NCBI GenBank assembly: GCA_902623185.1
Contig: CACNSW010000006.1
Span: 1-61,303 of the forward strand
Origin: an uncultured SAR116 cluster alpha proteobacterium
GTDB lineage: Bacteria; Pseudomonadota; Alphaproteobacteria; Puniceispirillales; Puniceispirillaceae
Direction of reading: 5' to 3'
DNA length: 61,303 bases
Made by a program: the position numbers and the translations under genes
Notes under the pieces: generated by a model
The model's input: only the letters and a program-made list of their open reading frames with translations
The model's database searches: none
Told to the model about the DNA's origin: nothing
Part shown: positions 26,054-33,831 of the stretch, piece after piece
Layout: every line of letters starts with the position of its first letter
How positions within the stretch are numbered: position 1 is the stretch's first letter

Positions 26054-27265
26054 ATGCAACACGTCCTTGAAAAATTGGCTGCTACCAATCCGGCTTCGGA
26101 AATTTGGTGGGACTCGTCTCCTCTGATCTATGGAAAATGGTCCGACGATATTTTAAAATCTGCACCCGAATCCAAGCGGGATGCCTGGTCAGATCAACTC
26201 TCGCGTTTACTTGATCCCGCCACCGTTGCAAGCAGCGGCGAGATGGGCTTCCGTGGTGTAACGACCAATCCTCCGCTCAGCCTGCAGGCGATAAAGAGTG
26301 ACCCGGACAAGTGGGTGTCACGCATTCGGGAGATTTGCCGTGACGAGCCTTCAGCAGCTGTAGAAGAGGTCTATTGGAAGATTTATCTAGAGGTCGTTCG
26401 CGACGGAGCGGCGATGATCCGTTCTGTTTGGGATGCCTCGAATGGCTTGTATGGCTTTGTTTCAGGTCAGGTTGATCCGCGTTCAGCGACAGATTACGAC
26501 GCTATGCTTGAGCAGGCGATAAGCATCGCCTCGCAGGGGCCGAACATAATGGTCAAGGCGCCGGGGTCGATGCAGGGCTACCAGATCATTGAGGAAATGA
26601 CGGCTCGCGGTGTTTCCACAAATAACACGACATCCTTCTCTATGCCTCAATATGTCGCTTGTATGGATGCGGTGAGTCGTGGTCTTGAGCGGGCGAAGGC
26701 GAATAACGTTGATCTAAGCCGCTGGCGCTCGGTAATCACACACATGTCGGCGCGTCTGACTGGCCTTGGCGACATGCTCGATCAGGCTGCACTTCGGGGC
26801 ATTGAGATTTCACCGGATGAAGCGCAACTGGCCGAACTCGCGGTGATGAAGCGAGCCTACCGCCACATCCGCGACACAGGGCATCCCAGCAAGATGCTGA
26901 TGTGTTCCATGCGGGTGAACAGGGATGATGGACAGGGTGGAGCGCGAAGCCTTCATATCGAAAAGCTAGCAGGTGGCGATTTCGTCTATACGTGTCCGCC
27001 CTCCTATATTTCTGCTCTGATGGACGTTGAGGATCGGCTGCCTAAGTTTGACCCCAACGCCATTAACGAGGAGTTTCCCGCTGACCTCTATGACAGACTA
27101 ATGCGGATCCCATTCTTCCGGCAGGTCTACGAGCCAGATGGAATGGAACCGCAACAGTTCGCCCAGTTCGGCCCATTCATCGCGACGGCTGGCGAGTTTG
27201 CAAAGGCCACGCGCCAGACCATCGATTTTGTGGCACATGTGATGGAAGGGGTGAAACATGACTAA
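26054..27265 (+). CDS. Atypical transaldolase-family enzyme inserted in E1/E2 operon
   Basis: A 403-residue protein with transaldolase/fructose-6-phosphate aldolase motifs in the right order: RGVTTNPPL (67-75), GFVSGQVDPR (134-143), the Schiff-base Lys168 in IMVKAPGSMQG, and GVSTNNTTSFSMPQY (186-200). It is longer than TalB (about 317) and has an unusual N-terminal extension (WWDSSPLIYGKWSDDIL). Typical family members move a dihydroxyacetone unit or cleave a ketose phosphate. Here it is placed 17 nt after E1 beta, and its last 8 nt overlap the E2 start, so it is stoichiometrically coupled to the complex. That suggests it makes the substrate for E1 or consumes its aldehyde product. It could instead be a new aldolase specific for a rare sugar. 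Confidence 0.82.
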   Translation: MQHVLEKLAATNPASEIWWDSSPLIYGKWSDDILKSAPESKRDAWSDQLSRLLDPATVASSGEMGFRGVTTNPPLSLQAIKSDPDKWVSRIREICRDEPSAAVEEVYWKIYLEVVRDGAAMIRSVWDASNGLYGFVSGQVDPRSATDYDAMLEQAISIASQGPNIMVKAPGSMQGYQIIEEMTARGVSTNNTTSFSMPQYVACMDAVSRGLERAKANNVDLSRWRSVITHMSARLTGLGDMLDQAALRGIEISPDEAQLAELAVMKRAYRHIRDTGHPSKMLMCSMRVNRDDGQGGARSLHIEKLAGGDFVYTCPPSYISALMDVEDRLPKFDPNAINEEFPADLYDRLMRIPFFRQVYEPDGMEPQQFAQFGPFIATAGEFAKATRQTIDFVAHVMEGVKHD

Positions 27266-28478
27266 ATCTATCCTTATGCCGCAGGTAGGTCAGGATCTTA
27301 CCGAAGGCCGTGTTATCGCCATCAATGTTAAGGTCGGCGATAGCGTGAAAAAGGGTGATATTGTAGCCGAGGTTGAGTCGGAAAAGGCGACCTTTGAGGT
27401 CGAGGCGTTTGAAGAGGGCACGGTCACCGAAGTCTGTTTCGGTGAGGATGAGATGGCGATTGTTCTCGAGCCTCTCATCATTTTGGATGGCACAGGTTCG
27501 AATGGGGTTGCTTCAAAGGCGGCCTCGTCCACCGACAAAAAAGCCAGTGCCGAAGGCAACGCGCCTGCCGCCGGCCAATTGGGTTCACCTCTAGTGTCGC
27601 TATCCACAAAGTTACGGTCCACACCGTTGGCGCGTCGGATGATGAAGCAGCACGGAATTGATATTGGAACACTGACCGGAAGCGGACCAGGCGGTGCGAT
27701 TGTGCAGCGCGACGTCGAAGCGGCGATTGCCGCTAACGGGGTTGTTTCGGCGTCTGCGTCCAACACCGCACCGTCACAGGCAAATCAGACTATCAGCATC
27801 CCGGCCCGTGAGGGCGATACCGTAATCGAATTTTCCCGCATACGCCAGGTGATCGCCGACAGGCTGCAGCTCAGCAAACAGACTGTGCCGCATTTCTACC
27901 TGCAGACGGATGTAGATGTAACACATCTTCTTGGCCGTCGAGCTGAGCGTAACGCTGCGGGTGGCACCAAGATATCAGTCAATGATGTGATCATTCAGGC
28001 AGCGGCCCTGTGCCTGCGCGAATATCCGAACCTGAACGCGCATGTCGCACAGTCATCTCTCACGGTGAAGGTCGATATAAATGTCGGTATGGCGGTTTCG
28101 GTCGATGACGGGTTGATGGTCCCAGTGCTTGGTAACGCTGATAGGCTGAGTCTGGCCGAGATTGCTAATCAATCCCGTGAGGCAGCTGACAATGCCCGAC
28201 GCGGTATCAGCAAATCCGCTTCAGCTGGAACTTTCACCATTTCCAATCTTGGCATGTTCGGTGTCGAGGTGTTCCCGATCATCAACCCGCCGGAAGCGGC
28301 AATTCTTGGTATTGGCGATATTCGCAAGGAACCCAAGGTTATTGGCGAGGGCATCGCCATTCGCAGCGTCATGCGGCTTGTTCTTTCAGCCGATCATCGA
28401 GCAGTGGATGGAGCCTATGCGGCACGGTTTCTCGCCCAGCTAAAAAAGGATCTGGAGGGTCATAACCTCAGTCATTAA
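27258..28478 (+). CDS. Dihydrolipoamide acyltransferase (E2) of acetoin/2-oxo-acid dehydrogenase complex
   Basis: A 406-residue E2 with the usual domain order. One lipoyl domain (residues 1-77) carries Lys43 in VESEKATFEVEA. A linker rich in Ala/Ser follows, then an E3-binding domain (STPLARRMMKQHGIDIGTLTGS, about 115-150) and the catalytic domain ending in LSADHRAVDGAYAARFL, with the His and Asp of the active site. It transfers the acyl group formed by E1 to CoA. It overlaps the transaldolase-like gene by 8 nt. The E3 it needs is probably lpdA at 17.2-18.6 kb. The 111 nt after it contain only a weak hairpin before the binding-protein gene, so read-through is likely. Confidence 0.9.
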   Translation: MTKSILMPQVGQDLTEGRVIAINVKVGDSVKKGDIVAEVESEKATFEVEAFEEGTVTEVCFGEDEMAIVLEPLIILDGTGSNGVASKAASSTDKKASAEGNAPAAGQLGSPLVSLSTKLRSTPLARRMMKQHGIDIGTLTGSGPGGAIVQRDVEAAIAANGVVSASASNTAPSQANQTISIPAREGDTVIEFSRIRQVIADRLQLSKQTVPHFYLQTDVDVTHLLGRRAERNAAGGTKISVNDVIIQAAALCLREYPNLNAHVAQSSLTVKVDINVGMAVSVDDGLMVPVLGNADRLSLAEIANQSREAADNARRGISKSASAGTFTISNLGMFGVEVFPIINPPEAAILGIGDIRKEPKVIGEGIAIRSVMRLVLSADHRAVDGAYAARFLAQLKKDLEGHNLSH

Positions 28479-28589
28479 CCACAAGCGCCCGTTCAAAAGG
28501 CGCGTGAAAAAAGGATTTGGCCCATACACGGGCTGGATGTGGCTGTAAAGCCAACAATGGCCCTTTAGGGCACTATAGAGGAGGAAACA

Positions 28590-30110
28590 ATGTTCTACGT
28601 TCCAAAGGATGCGATTTTCAAAACCGTTAGTCGCAGAAAATTCCTTGAGTTGGGCGGAGGCGCCGCAACGGCACTTGGTGCCGGCTCGCTTGCTGTCGGG
28701 CTCAATTCGACAATAATGCGCACGCCCGCCTACGCAGCTTCTTCAGACGATGCTAAATGGAAGCAGTATGCCGGCTCAAAGCTCGTGTTCATGTCAGAGA
28801 ACACACCACCATCCTTCGCCATTCGTGACACCATCTCGAAGTTCTACGACCTCACCGGCATCGAGGTCGAGGTAATCACTGATGGTCTACCCGCGGTACA
28901 GCAGAAAGTTGGTATCGACCTGCAGTCTGGCAATGCCGATTTTCCTGTATCCTATGTTCAGGACAAGCCGATTGGCTCGCCTTTTGCCGATTACTATGCA
29001 GACCTGACACCCATGCTCAGCGATGATACGCTGCCGCAGGATCCGGAGGGGTACGGTGACGGAGTTTGGTTCGACAACTTTCTTGATGCGTGCGGTCGTT
29101 TCTATGATCGTGATCGTCTTATCGCACTGCCTTACGACGCAGCAGTGGCAAATACCTTTTATCGCCAGGATGTCTTCGAAGCCAACTCCAAGGACTTTGA
29201 AGCTGAATATGGCTATCGGATGGAGTTCAACGAGGACACTACTTGGAAGAATGTAATGGAATTCTCCGCGTTCCTCAAAAAGAGGCGTGAATCCGGTGCC
29301 GATGTACCTTACGGCTATGCCCAGCACCATGGCACCTTCGCATGGACAACACAGCTGGATATTCAGCGTATGATGTTTGCGCATGGTCGCTGGCTAGATT
29401 GGGAGATTGACGACAAACTTGGTAGCAAGACACCGCCGCCGTCAAACTGGGGCGATGAGCAGTCGGTCCTCCTAATGCAGAAGCACAAGGATATCGCCGA
29501 TGTATCGCACCCCGACAACCTGGCGAACGGCACGCTTGAGCTGAACACCGTCTACCAGGCTGGGGACATCGCGATGCAGGTTCAGTACCACGAGTTTGCA
29601 GCATCGATTGAAGACGAGAAAACCTCGAAGGCTGCTGGTGGCAAAACCGCCTACGCACCATGTCCGAAGGGTGAAGCGAGCTGGATCGTGAATGGTGGCC
29701 AAGCTGTGAACGGATGTAACTGTGGTATTGGCGGCATTGGAATCAATGGTAATGCCAGCGAGGATATTCAGCGTGCAGCTTACATTTTTTGCGTCTATGC
29801 AACCTCGGCAAACCTGCAGTACGATGTTCTGAAAGGCCTCGGTGGTACGCCAACGCGCAAGTCCGTTCTCGAGCGGGAGGACGTGAAGGCAGCTCGGCAG
29901 CGTCCAACCAGTATGCCAAACGCACTGACCTTCGACGCCGTTTATGATCATGGTATCCGCGACCCACATTTCGTTCTTGGCCCGAAAGTGCCAGAGGGTA
30001 ATGAGTACCATTCGATCGTTGCTGCCGAAGTACAGCGCTGTATTGCTGGCAAAGCCTCAGCAGAGGAAACCTGCAAGAGCATCAAGTCACAAATCGACGA
30101 TCTGCACTAA
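28590..30110 (+). CDS. Carbohydrate ABC transporter substrate-binding protein, Tat-exported
   Basis: A large (506-residue) extracellular sugar-binding protein of the MalE/UgpB type. The N-terminus holds a twin-arginine signal, SRRKFLELGGGAATALGAGS, with cleavage near AYA-AS. Twin-arginine export implies folding, or cofactor binding, before secretion. The mature part has the family's SGNADFPVSY and YAVYATS-like segments, with no lipobox, so it is free in the periplasm. GAGGAGG lies before the ATG. It is followed by two permeases, an ATPase, a transglutaminase-like protein and an FGGY kinase, so the solute is probably a sugar or polyol. It is well above the ~400-440 residues usual for the family. 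Confidence 0.87.
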   Translation: MFYVPKDAIFKTVSRRKFLELGGGAATALGAGSLAVGLNSTIMRTPAYAASSDDAKWKQYAGSKLVFMSENTPPSFAIRDTISKFYDLTGIEVEVITDGLPAVQQKVGIDLQSGNADFPVSYVQDKPIGSPFADYYADLTPMLSDDTLPQDPEGYGDGVWFDNFLDACGRFYDRDRLIALPYDAAVANTFYRQDVFEANSKDFEAEYGYRMEFNEDTTWKNVMEFSAFLKKRRESGADVPYGYAQHHGTFAWTTQLDIQRMMFAHGRWLDWEIDDKLGSKTPPPSNWGDEQSVLLMQKHKDIADVSHPDNLANGTLELNTVYQAGDIAMQVQYHEFAASIEDEKTSKAAGGKTAYAPCPKGEASWIVNGGQAVNGCNCGIGGIGINGNASEDIQRAAYIFCVYATSANLQYDVLKGLGGTPTRKSVLEREDVKAARQRPTSMPNALTFDAVYDHGIRDPHFVLGPKVPEGNEYHSIVAAEVQRCIAGKASAEETCKSIKSQIDDLH

Positions 30111-30126
30111 GTTCGTCTCAAATTTA

Positions 30127-30150
30127 CAGGCTGGCATTGCTGCCAGCCTG
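30127..30150 (+). terminator. Perfect 10-bp hairpin between binding protein and permeases (attenuator)
   Basis: Arms 30127-30136 and 30141-30150 with a 4-nt loop, GC-rich and perfectly paired, followed by CCTTTATT. It lies 16 nt after the binding-protein stop and before the first permease. With only a weak U-run it should give partial termination or protect the 3' end. This gives more binding protein than membrane components, the same design as at 3082-3107. Confidence 0.7.
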
Positions 30151-30192
30151 CCTTTATTAATTTATGTTGTTGAATAGAATTGGGAGGCACAT

Positions 30193-31173
30193 ATGAGCGG
30201 AGAAAATGTTTCAAAACGACATCCTATTTTCACCGCTGATGCCTGGGGTTTTAGGGCCAGTGAACAAATGCCGGAAACAATCAACAGGTCCCCGTCGAAA
30301 CTTTTTTATGTGTATTTAATGGCGCCTGCAATTGCCCTTCTTGCAGCTATTACAATTTATCCATTCTTATGGCTCATTTATATGAGCCTTCACAAAGTCA
30401 AGCTTGGTCCGGTAGACGACAAGTGGGTAGGCCTCAAGAATTACGCAAAATTGCTTTCGGATGCAAAATATTTTGAGGGTTGGGTTCTGCTCGGTAAATA
30501 CTCATCCATGTGTCTAACTTTTGAGATAATTATTGGTGTCACATTGGCGGTTATTCTAAACAACTCCCGATTTGAAAAACCGCTCGTTACACTTTTCTTG
30601 ATGCCTATGATGGTGTCGCCAGTAGTTGCGGGACTGCTATGGTTCTATTTGTACAACGGCACTTTTGGATGGTATCACTGGCTATTCGAAAGTTTGGGAT
30701 TGCTCGGTGGTGCTTCCATTTTAGGACGTCCCGAGACGGCATTATATGGCATCGTCATCGTTGATGTGTGGCAGTGGACGCCTTTGATCACCTTGATTAC
30801 GCTGGCTGGATTGAAACGTGTGCCGCAGGACCAGCTTGAGGCCAGTATGGTTGATGGCTCTAGTCCAATCCGTAATTTCTTCTCGGTCAGTCTGCCAAAT
30901 ATCTTCCCATTTCTGCTTATAGCCATTTTGTTGCGCTTCATGGATAATTTCAGGTTCATCGACGCTATCTTGGCGCTCACTGGGGGTGGCCCAGCAGACT
31001 CGACAAAATTATTGCCAGTATATCTGTTTGACGTGTCATTCAAGTTTTTCAAGCTTGGGCGTGGTGGTGCGATAGCTTTCTCCCTGCTCGTCGTAACCAT
31101 TATCCTTGGCCTAATTCTCGTAAGGATTTTTGAAGATCCGGCGCGAAAACAGGCTATGTCGGCCCAGGATTGA
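30193..31173 (+). CDS. Carbohydrate ABC transporter permease, MalF/UgpA type
   Basis: A 326-residue inner-membrane permease with a cytoplasmic N-terminal tail of about 30 residues, then six predicted helices starting at YVYLMAPAIALLAAITIYPF. The coupling loop has the MalF-type pattern VPQDQLEASMVDGSSPIRNFF (EAA motif), and the family's ALTGGGPADST lies near residue 272. Works with the next permease as a heterodimer. GGGAGG lies before the ATG. Confidence 0.9.
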   Translation: MSGENVSKRHPIFTADAWGFRASEQMPETINRSPSKLFYVYLMAPAIALLAAITIYPFLWLIYMSLHKVKLGPVDDKWVGLKNYAKLLSDAKYFEGWVLLGKYSSMCLTFEIIIGVTLAVILNNSRFEKPLVTLFLMPMMVSPVVAGLLWFYLYNGTFGWYHWLFESLGLLGGASILGRPETALYGIVIVDVWQWTPLITLITLAGLKRVPQDQLEASMVDGSSPIRNFFSVSLPNIFPFLLIAILLRFMDNFRFIDAILALTGGGPADSTKLLPVYLFDVSFKFFKLGRGGAIAFSLLVVTIILGLILVRIFEDPARKQAMSAQD

Positions 31174-31188
31174 TGGAAGGGGGTTTTT

Positions 31189-32070
31189 ATGGCTTCGCGT
31201 GAAATTATTAGATATGACAACAGCCCGCTATTAAGGCTTGCCAAGATATTGACGCCCATTTTTCTGGCCGTTTATCTTGTCTGGACACTGTTGCCGCTAT
31301 TCATCATGGTTATGGCTTCGATGAAAGATTTGCTGGATGCCTTCGACACTCCGGATGCTGGTGACTGGGGTGGGGTAGCAATGTTTTTTGATTTTACGCC
31401 GACCCTAAAACACTACTATGTGCTGTTTGCTGAGAACAATTTTGGAGTTTATTTGTTCAATAGCCTTGTGGCTTCTCTTGGCTCGGCGCTTGTCGCCGTA
31501 ACGTTAGGGTCGATGGCTGCCTACAGTCTTGCTAGAATGGAGTTTCGTGGCAAAAAGGACCTGCTATTCTGGATTATCTCAACACGGATGGCGCCGATGG
31601 TGGCTGTTACAGTGCCGCTGTATGCCATCTTCAGGTCACTTGACCTCGTGGGAACACTACCGGGTTTGATTCTGGCCTTCACGACCTTTAATCTGCCATT
31701 CGCTATCTGGATTTTGAAGGGCTTCTTTGAAAATGTGCCCTATGCCATTGAAGAAGCGGCACAGGTGGATGGATGCACCCGCTTTCAGGCCTTTTTGACG
31801 ATTGTGCCGCTTGTGGCGCCTGGTGTAGGGGCATTTCTCGTGCTCTGCATTTTATTCGCTTGGAACGATTTCCTGTTCGCCACAATCATTGGCAGCGGCG
31901 GCGCAAAGACGCTTCCGGCTGCAACAAAGGAACTGGTGCAGCCCCAAAATATTGACTGGGGCAAGATCATGGCTGCCGGTGTCATCACGACCGCGCCGAT
32001 GATTCCTCTTGGACTCTTAGTGCGTAAGTATCTTGTTGCGGGTCTTACAATGGGCGCAGTGCGCGAATAG
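31189..32070 (+). CDS. Carbohydrate ABC transporter permease, MalG/UgpE type
   Basis: A 293-residue permease with six predicted membrane helices. The coupling loop VPYAIEEAAQVDGCTRFQAFL has the EAA motif with the conserved Gly, and the RMAPMVAVTVPLYAIF and FAWNDFLFATIIG segments are typical of MalG-type partners. It follows the first permease by 15 nt. GAAGGGGG lies upstream of the ATG. Together the pair forms the membrane channel of the importer. Confidence 0.9.
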   Translation: MASREIIRYDNSPLLRLAKILTPIFLAVYLVWTLLPLFIMVMASMKDLLDAFDTPDAGDWGGVAMFFDFTPTLKHYYVLFAENNFGVYLFNSLVASLGSALVAVTLGSMAAYSLARMEFRGKKDLLFWIISTRMAPMVAVTVPLYAIFRSLDLVGTLPGLILAFTTFNLPFAIWILKGFFENVPYAIEEAAQVDGCTRFQAFLTIVPLVAPGVGAFLVLCILFAWNDFLFATIIGSGGAKTLPAATKELVQPQNIDWGKIMAAGVITTAPMIPLGLLVRKYLVAGLTMGAVRE

Positions 32071-32108
32071 TTGCTGTCAGGTCAATTAAGAAAAATACGG
32101 AGCCATTA

Positions 32109-33206
32109 ATGGTAGATGTGAAAATTGAAAATGTTTACAAGTACTATGGTAGCATAGATGGTGTTGCCGCAGTTCATGACCTGAACATGGATATTAAGAA
32201 TGGCGAGTTTGTTGCGATCCTTGGGCCATCGGGTTGTGGCAAATCCTCAACGATGCGTATGATCTCGGGTCTTGAGCATATCTCGGCTGGTACAATAAGT
32301 TTTGGCGGTAATATTGTGAATAATCTAGCGCCGAAGGATCGTGACATCGCCATGGTATTTGAGAATTATGCTCTGTATCCACATAAAACAGTCTTTGACA
32401 ATGTGGCAAATCCTTTAAAACTTGCGAAAGTTAGCTCACCAGAAATCACTGAGAGAGTGAAAAGGGCCACGCAACTTTTAGAGATCGACCATTTGCTTGA
32501 TCGCCGACCACAGGAACTGAGTGGCGGTCAGAAACAGCGCGTCGCCATTGGCCGAGCTATTGTGCGCCAGCCACAGGTTTTCTTGTTTGACGAGCCAATT
32601 GCTCATCTTGATGCCAAGTTGCGTGCCCGCATGCGCAGTGAACTTAAGCGCCTCCAAGTGGATTTGGGCGTGACTTCTTTGTATGTAACACATGACCAAC
32701 TTGAAGCATTATCTATGGCGGACCGAGTTGCGGTTATGCATGAAGGGATTTTGCAACAATATGACACCCCTCAAGCAATTTATGAGAAACCAGCTAACGC
32801 TTGGGTTGCTACATTCGTTGGCGAACCGCAGATGTCGCTGATTGAATGTGTGATCCGGCAGAAGGGGTCTGGCGTTGTTCTAGATTTTGAGGGGCACGAG
32901 ATTGCGGTTGGTGCAAAGGTGGGTAAGGTTTTGGCCGCTTCAAAAGAAAGGGAAGTGCTTGCTGGCTTTCGCCCGAACCATGTCGCTATTAATACCAGAA
33001 AAACGGCAGGCAGTATTCCGGGCATCATCTATGCGCGCCAATTGCTTGGCGGCGAGATTCTGGCCGAGGCGCAAGTAAATAACACAATGATACGCGCGCG
33101 TGTCAATACTGACTTTTCGCTCCAGCTTGGCGACAAATGTTCTGTCAGCCTGAGCAAGGAAGACCTCAATGTATTTTCTGCCGATACTGGGGTTGCCATC
33201 TACTAG
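32109..33206 (+). CDS. Carbohydrate ABC transporter ATPase, MalK/UgpC family
   Basis: A 365-residue ATPase with the MalK layout. Nucleotide-binding domain: Walker A GPSGCGKSS, signature LSGGQKQRVAI, Walker B VFLFDEPIAHLD, switch VTHDQLEA. A C-terminal TOBE-type regulatory domain (from about residue 240) includes VLAGFRPNHVAI. The Q-loop position is Glu (VFENYALYPH), where MalK usually has VFQSYALYPH. This Gln-to-Glu change is real in the sequence and could affect Mg coordination. Energises import by the two permeases before it. Confidence 0.9.
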   Translation: MVDVKIENVYKYYGSIDGVAAVHDLNMDIKNGEFVAILGPSGCGKSSTMRMISGLEHISAGTISFGGNIVNNLAPKDRDIAMVFENYALYPHKTVFDNVANPLKLAKVSSPEITERVKRATQLLEIDHLLDRRPQELSGGQKQRVAIGRAIVRQPQVFLFDEPIAHLDAKLRARMRSELKRLQVDLGVTSLYVTHDQLEALSMADRVAVMHEGILQQYDTPQAIYEKPANAWVATFVGEPQMSLIECVIRQKGSGVVLDFEGHEIAVGAKVGKVLAASKEREVLAGFRPNHVAINTRKTAGSIPGIIYARQLLGGEILAEAQVNNTMIRARVNTDFSLQLGDKCSVSLSKEDLNVFSADTGVAIY

Positions 33207-33215
33207 GAGGACTGG

Positions 33216-33812
33216 GTGACAGATTATGACCAGACCATAGAGACATTCGTCTCTCCATTGGTGGGGGCGAACCGGAAGGCAACGGTCGTGGCCTGTTATC
33301 ATGCGGTTAGGAATTTCGATTATCTGTCTGACGGTGTGCGTGATCCGCAGACTGTCATTGACCGCCGGGCGGGATCTTGCTCTGGCAAACACATCGTCCT
33401 TCGTGATTGTCTGGTTGCACTTGGTGAGATGGCGTCGATTGAGACTGTTGAGGGCGATTTTGCATCTTGCATACCCGACCACGTGACCATGCCAGATGAG
33501 CTTCGCATCTTTGCGCGCGATGGCGGGATAAGAGATTTTCATCAGTTTGTTGTTTGGGAAAGTGGAAGTGGCAGCTGTCGGCTTGACGCCACCTGGCCAG
33601 ACCAGCTTGAGATTTTCGGTTTTTCGGTTAACAGAGATTGGCAGGGGAATGGCGATACGCGGCTTGCCTTGCAACCTGAGCACTATTGCGGTCTGACCGA
33701 TGATATCCAGTATACAAAGGCAGAATTGATTGAGGGTCTTACGCCCGTCGAACGCGCCCAGCGCAAGGCTTTTCTTGAGGTTCTTTCGCGCTGGTTAGGA
33801 TCACTAAGGTAG
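33216..33812 (+). CDS. Transglutaminase-like superfamily protein in sugar-transport operon
   Basis: A 198-residue cytoplasmic protein with a complete transglutaminase/cysteine-protease-like triad in order: Cys55 in RRAGSCSGKHIVLRDCLVALG, His109 in RDFHQFVVWE and Asp124 in CRLDATWP. No signal peptide or membrane segment is seen. Family members can form or break amide bonds; some marine relatives act as peptidases or amidases. It lies 9 nt after the ATPase and 19 nt before an FGGY kinase, all with tight spacing, so it belongs to the operon. Start GTG at 33216 with AGGAGG upstream. An enzyme of this fold has no obvious role in sugar uptake. It may deacylate or deamidate a conjugated substrate, or modify a transport component. 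Confidence 0.72.
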   Translation: MTDYDQTIETFVSPLVGANRKATVVACYHAVRNFDYLSDGVRDPQTVIDRRAGSCSGKHIVLRDCLVALGEMASIETVEGDFASCIPDHVTMPDELRIFARDGGIRDFHQFVVWESGSGSCRLDATWPDQLEIFGFSVNRDWQGNGDTRLALQPEHYCGLTDDIQYTKAELIEGLTPVERAQRKAFLEVLSRWLGSLR

Positions 33813-33831
33813 ACAATCATGGGAGGGATTT

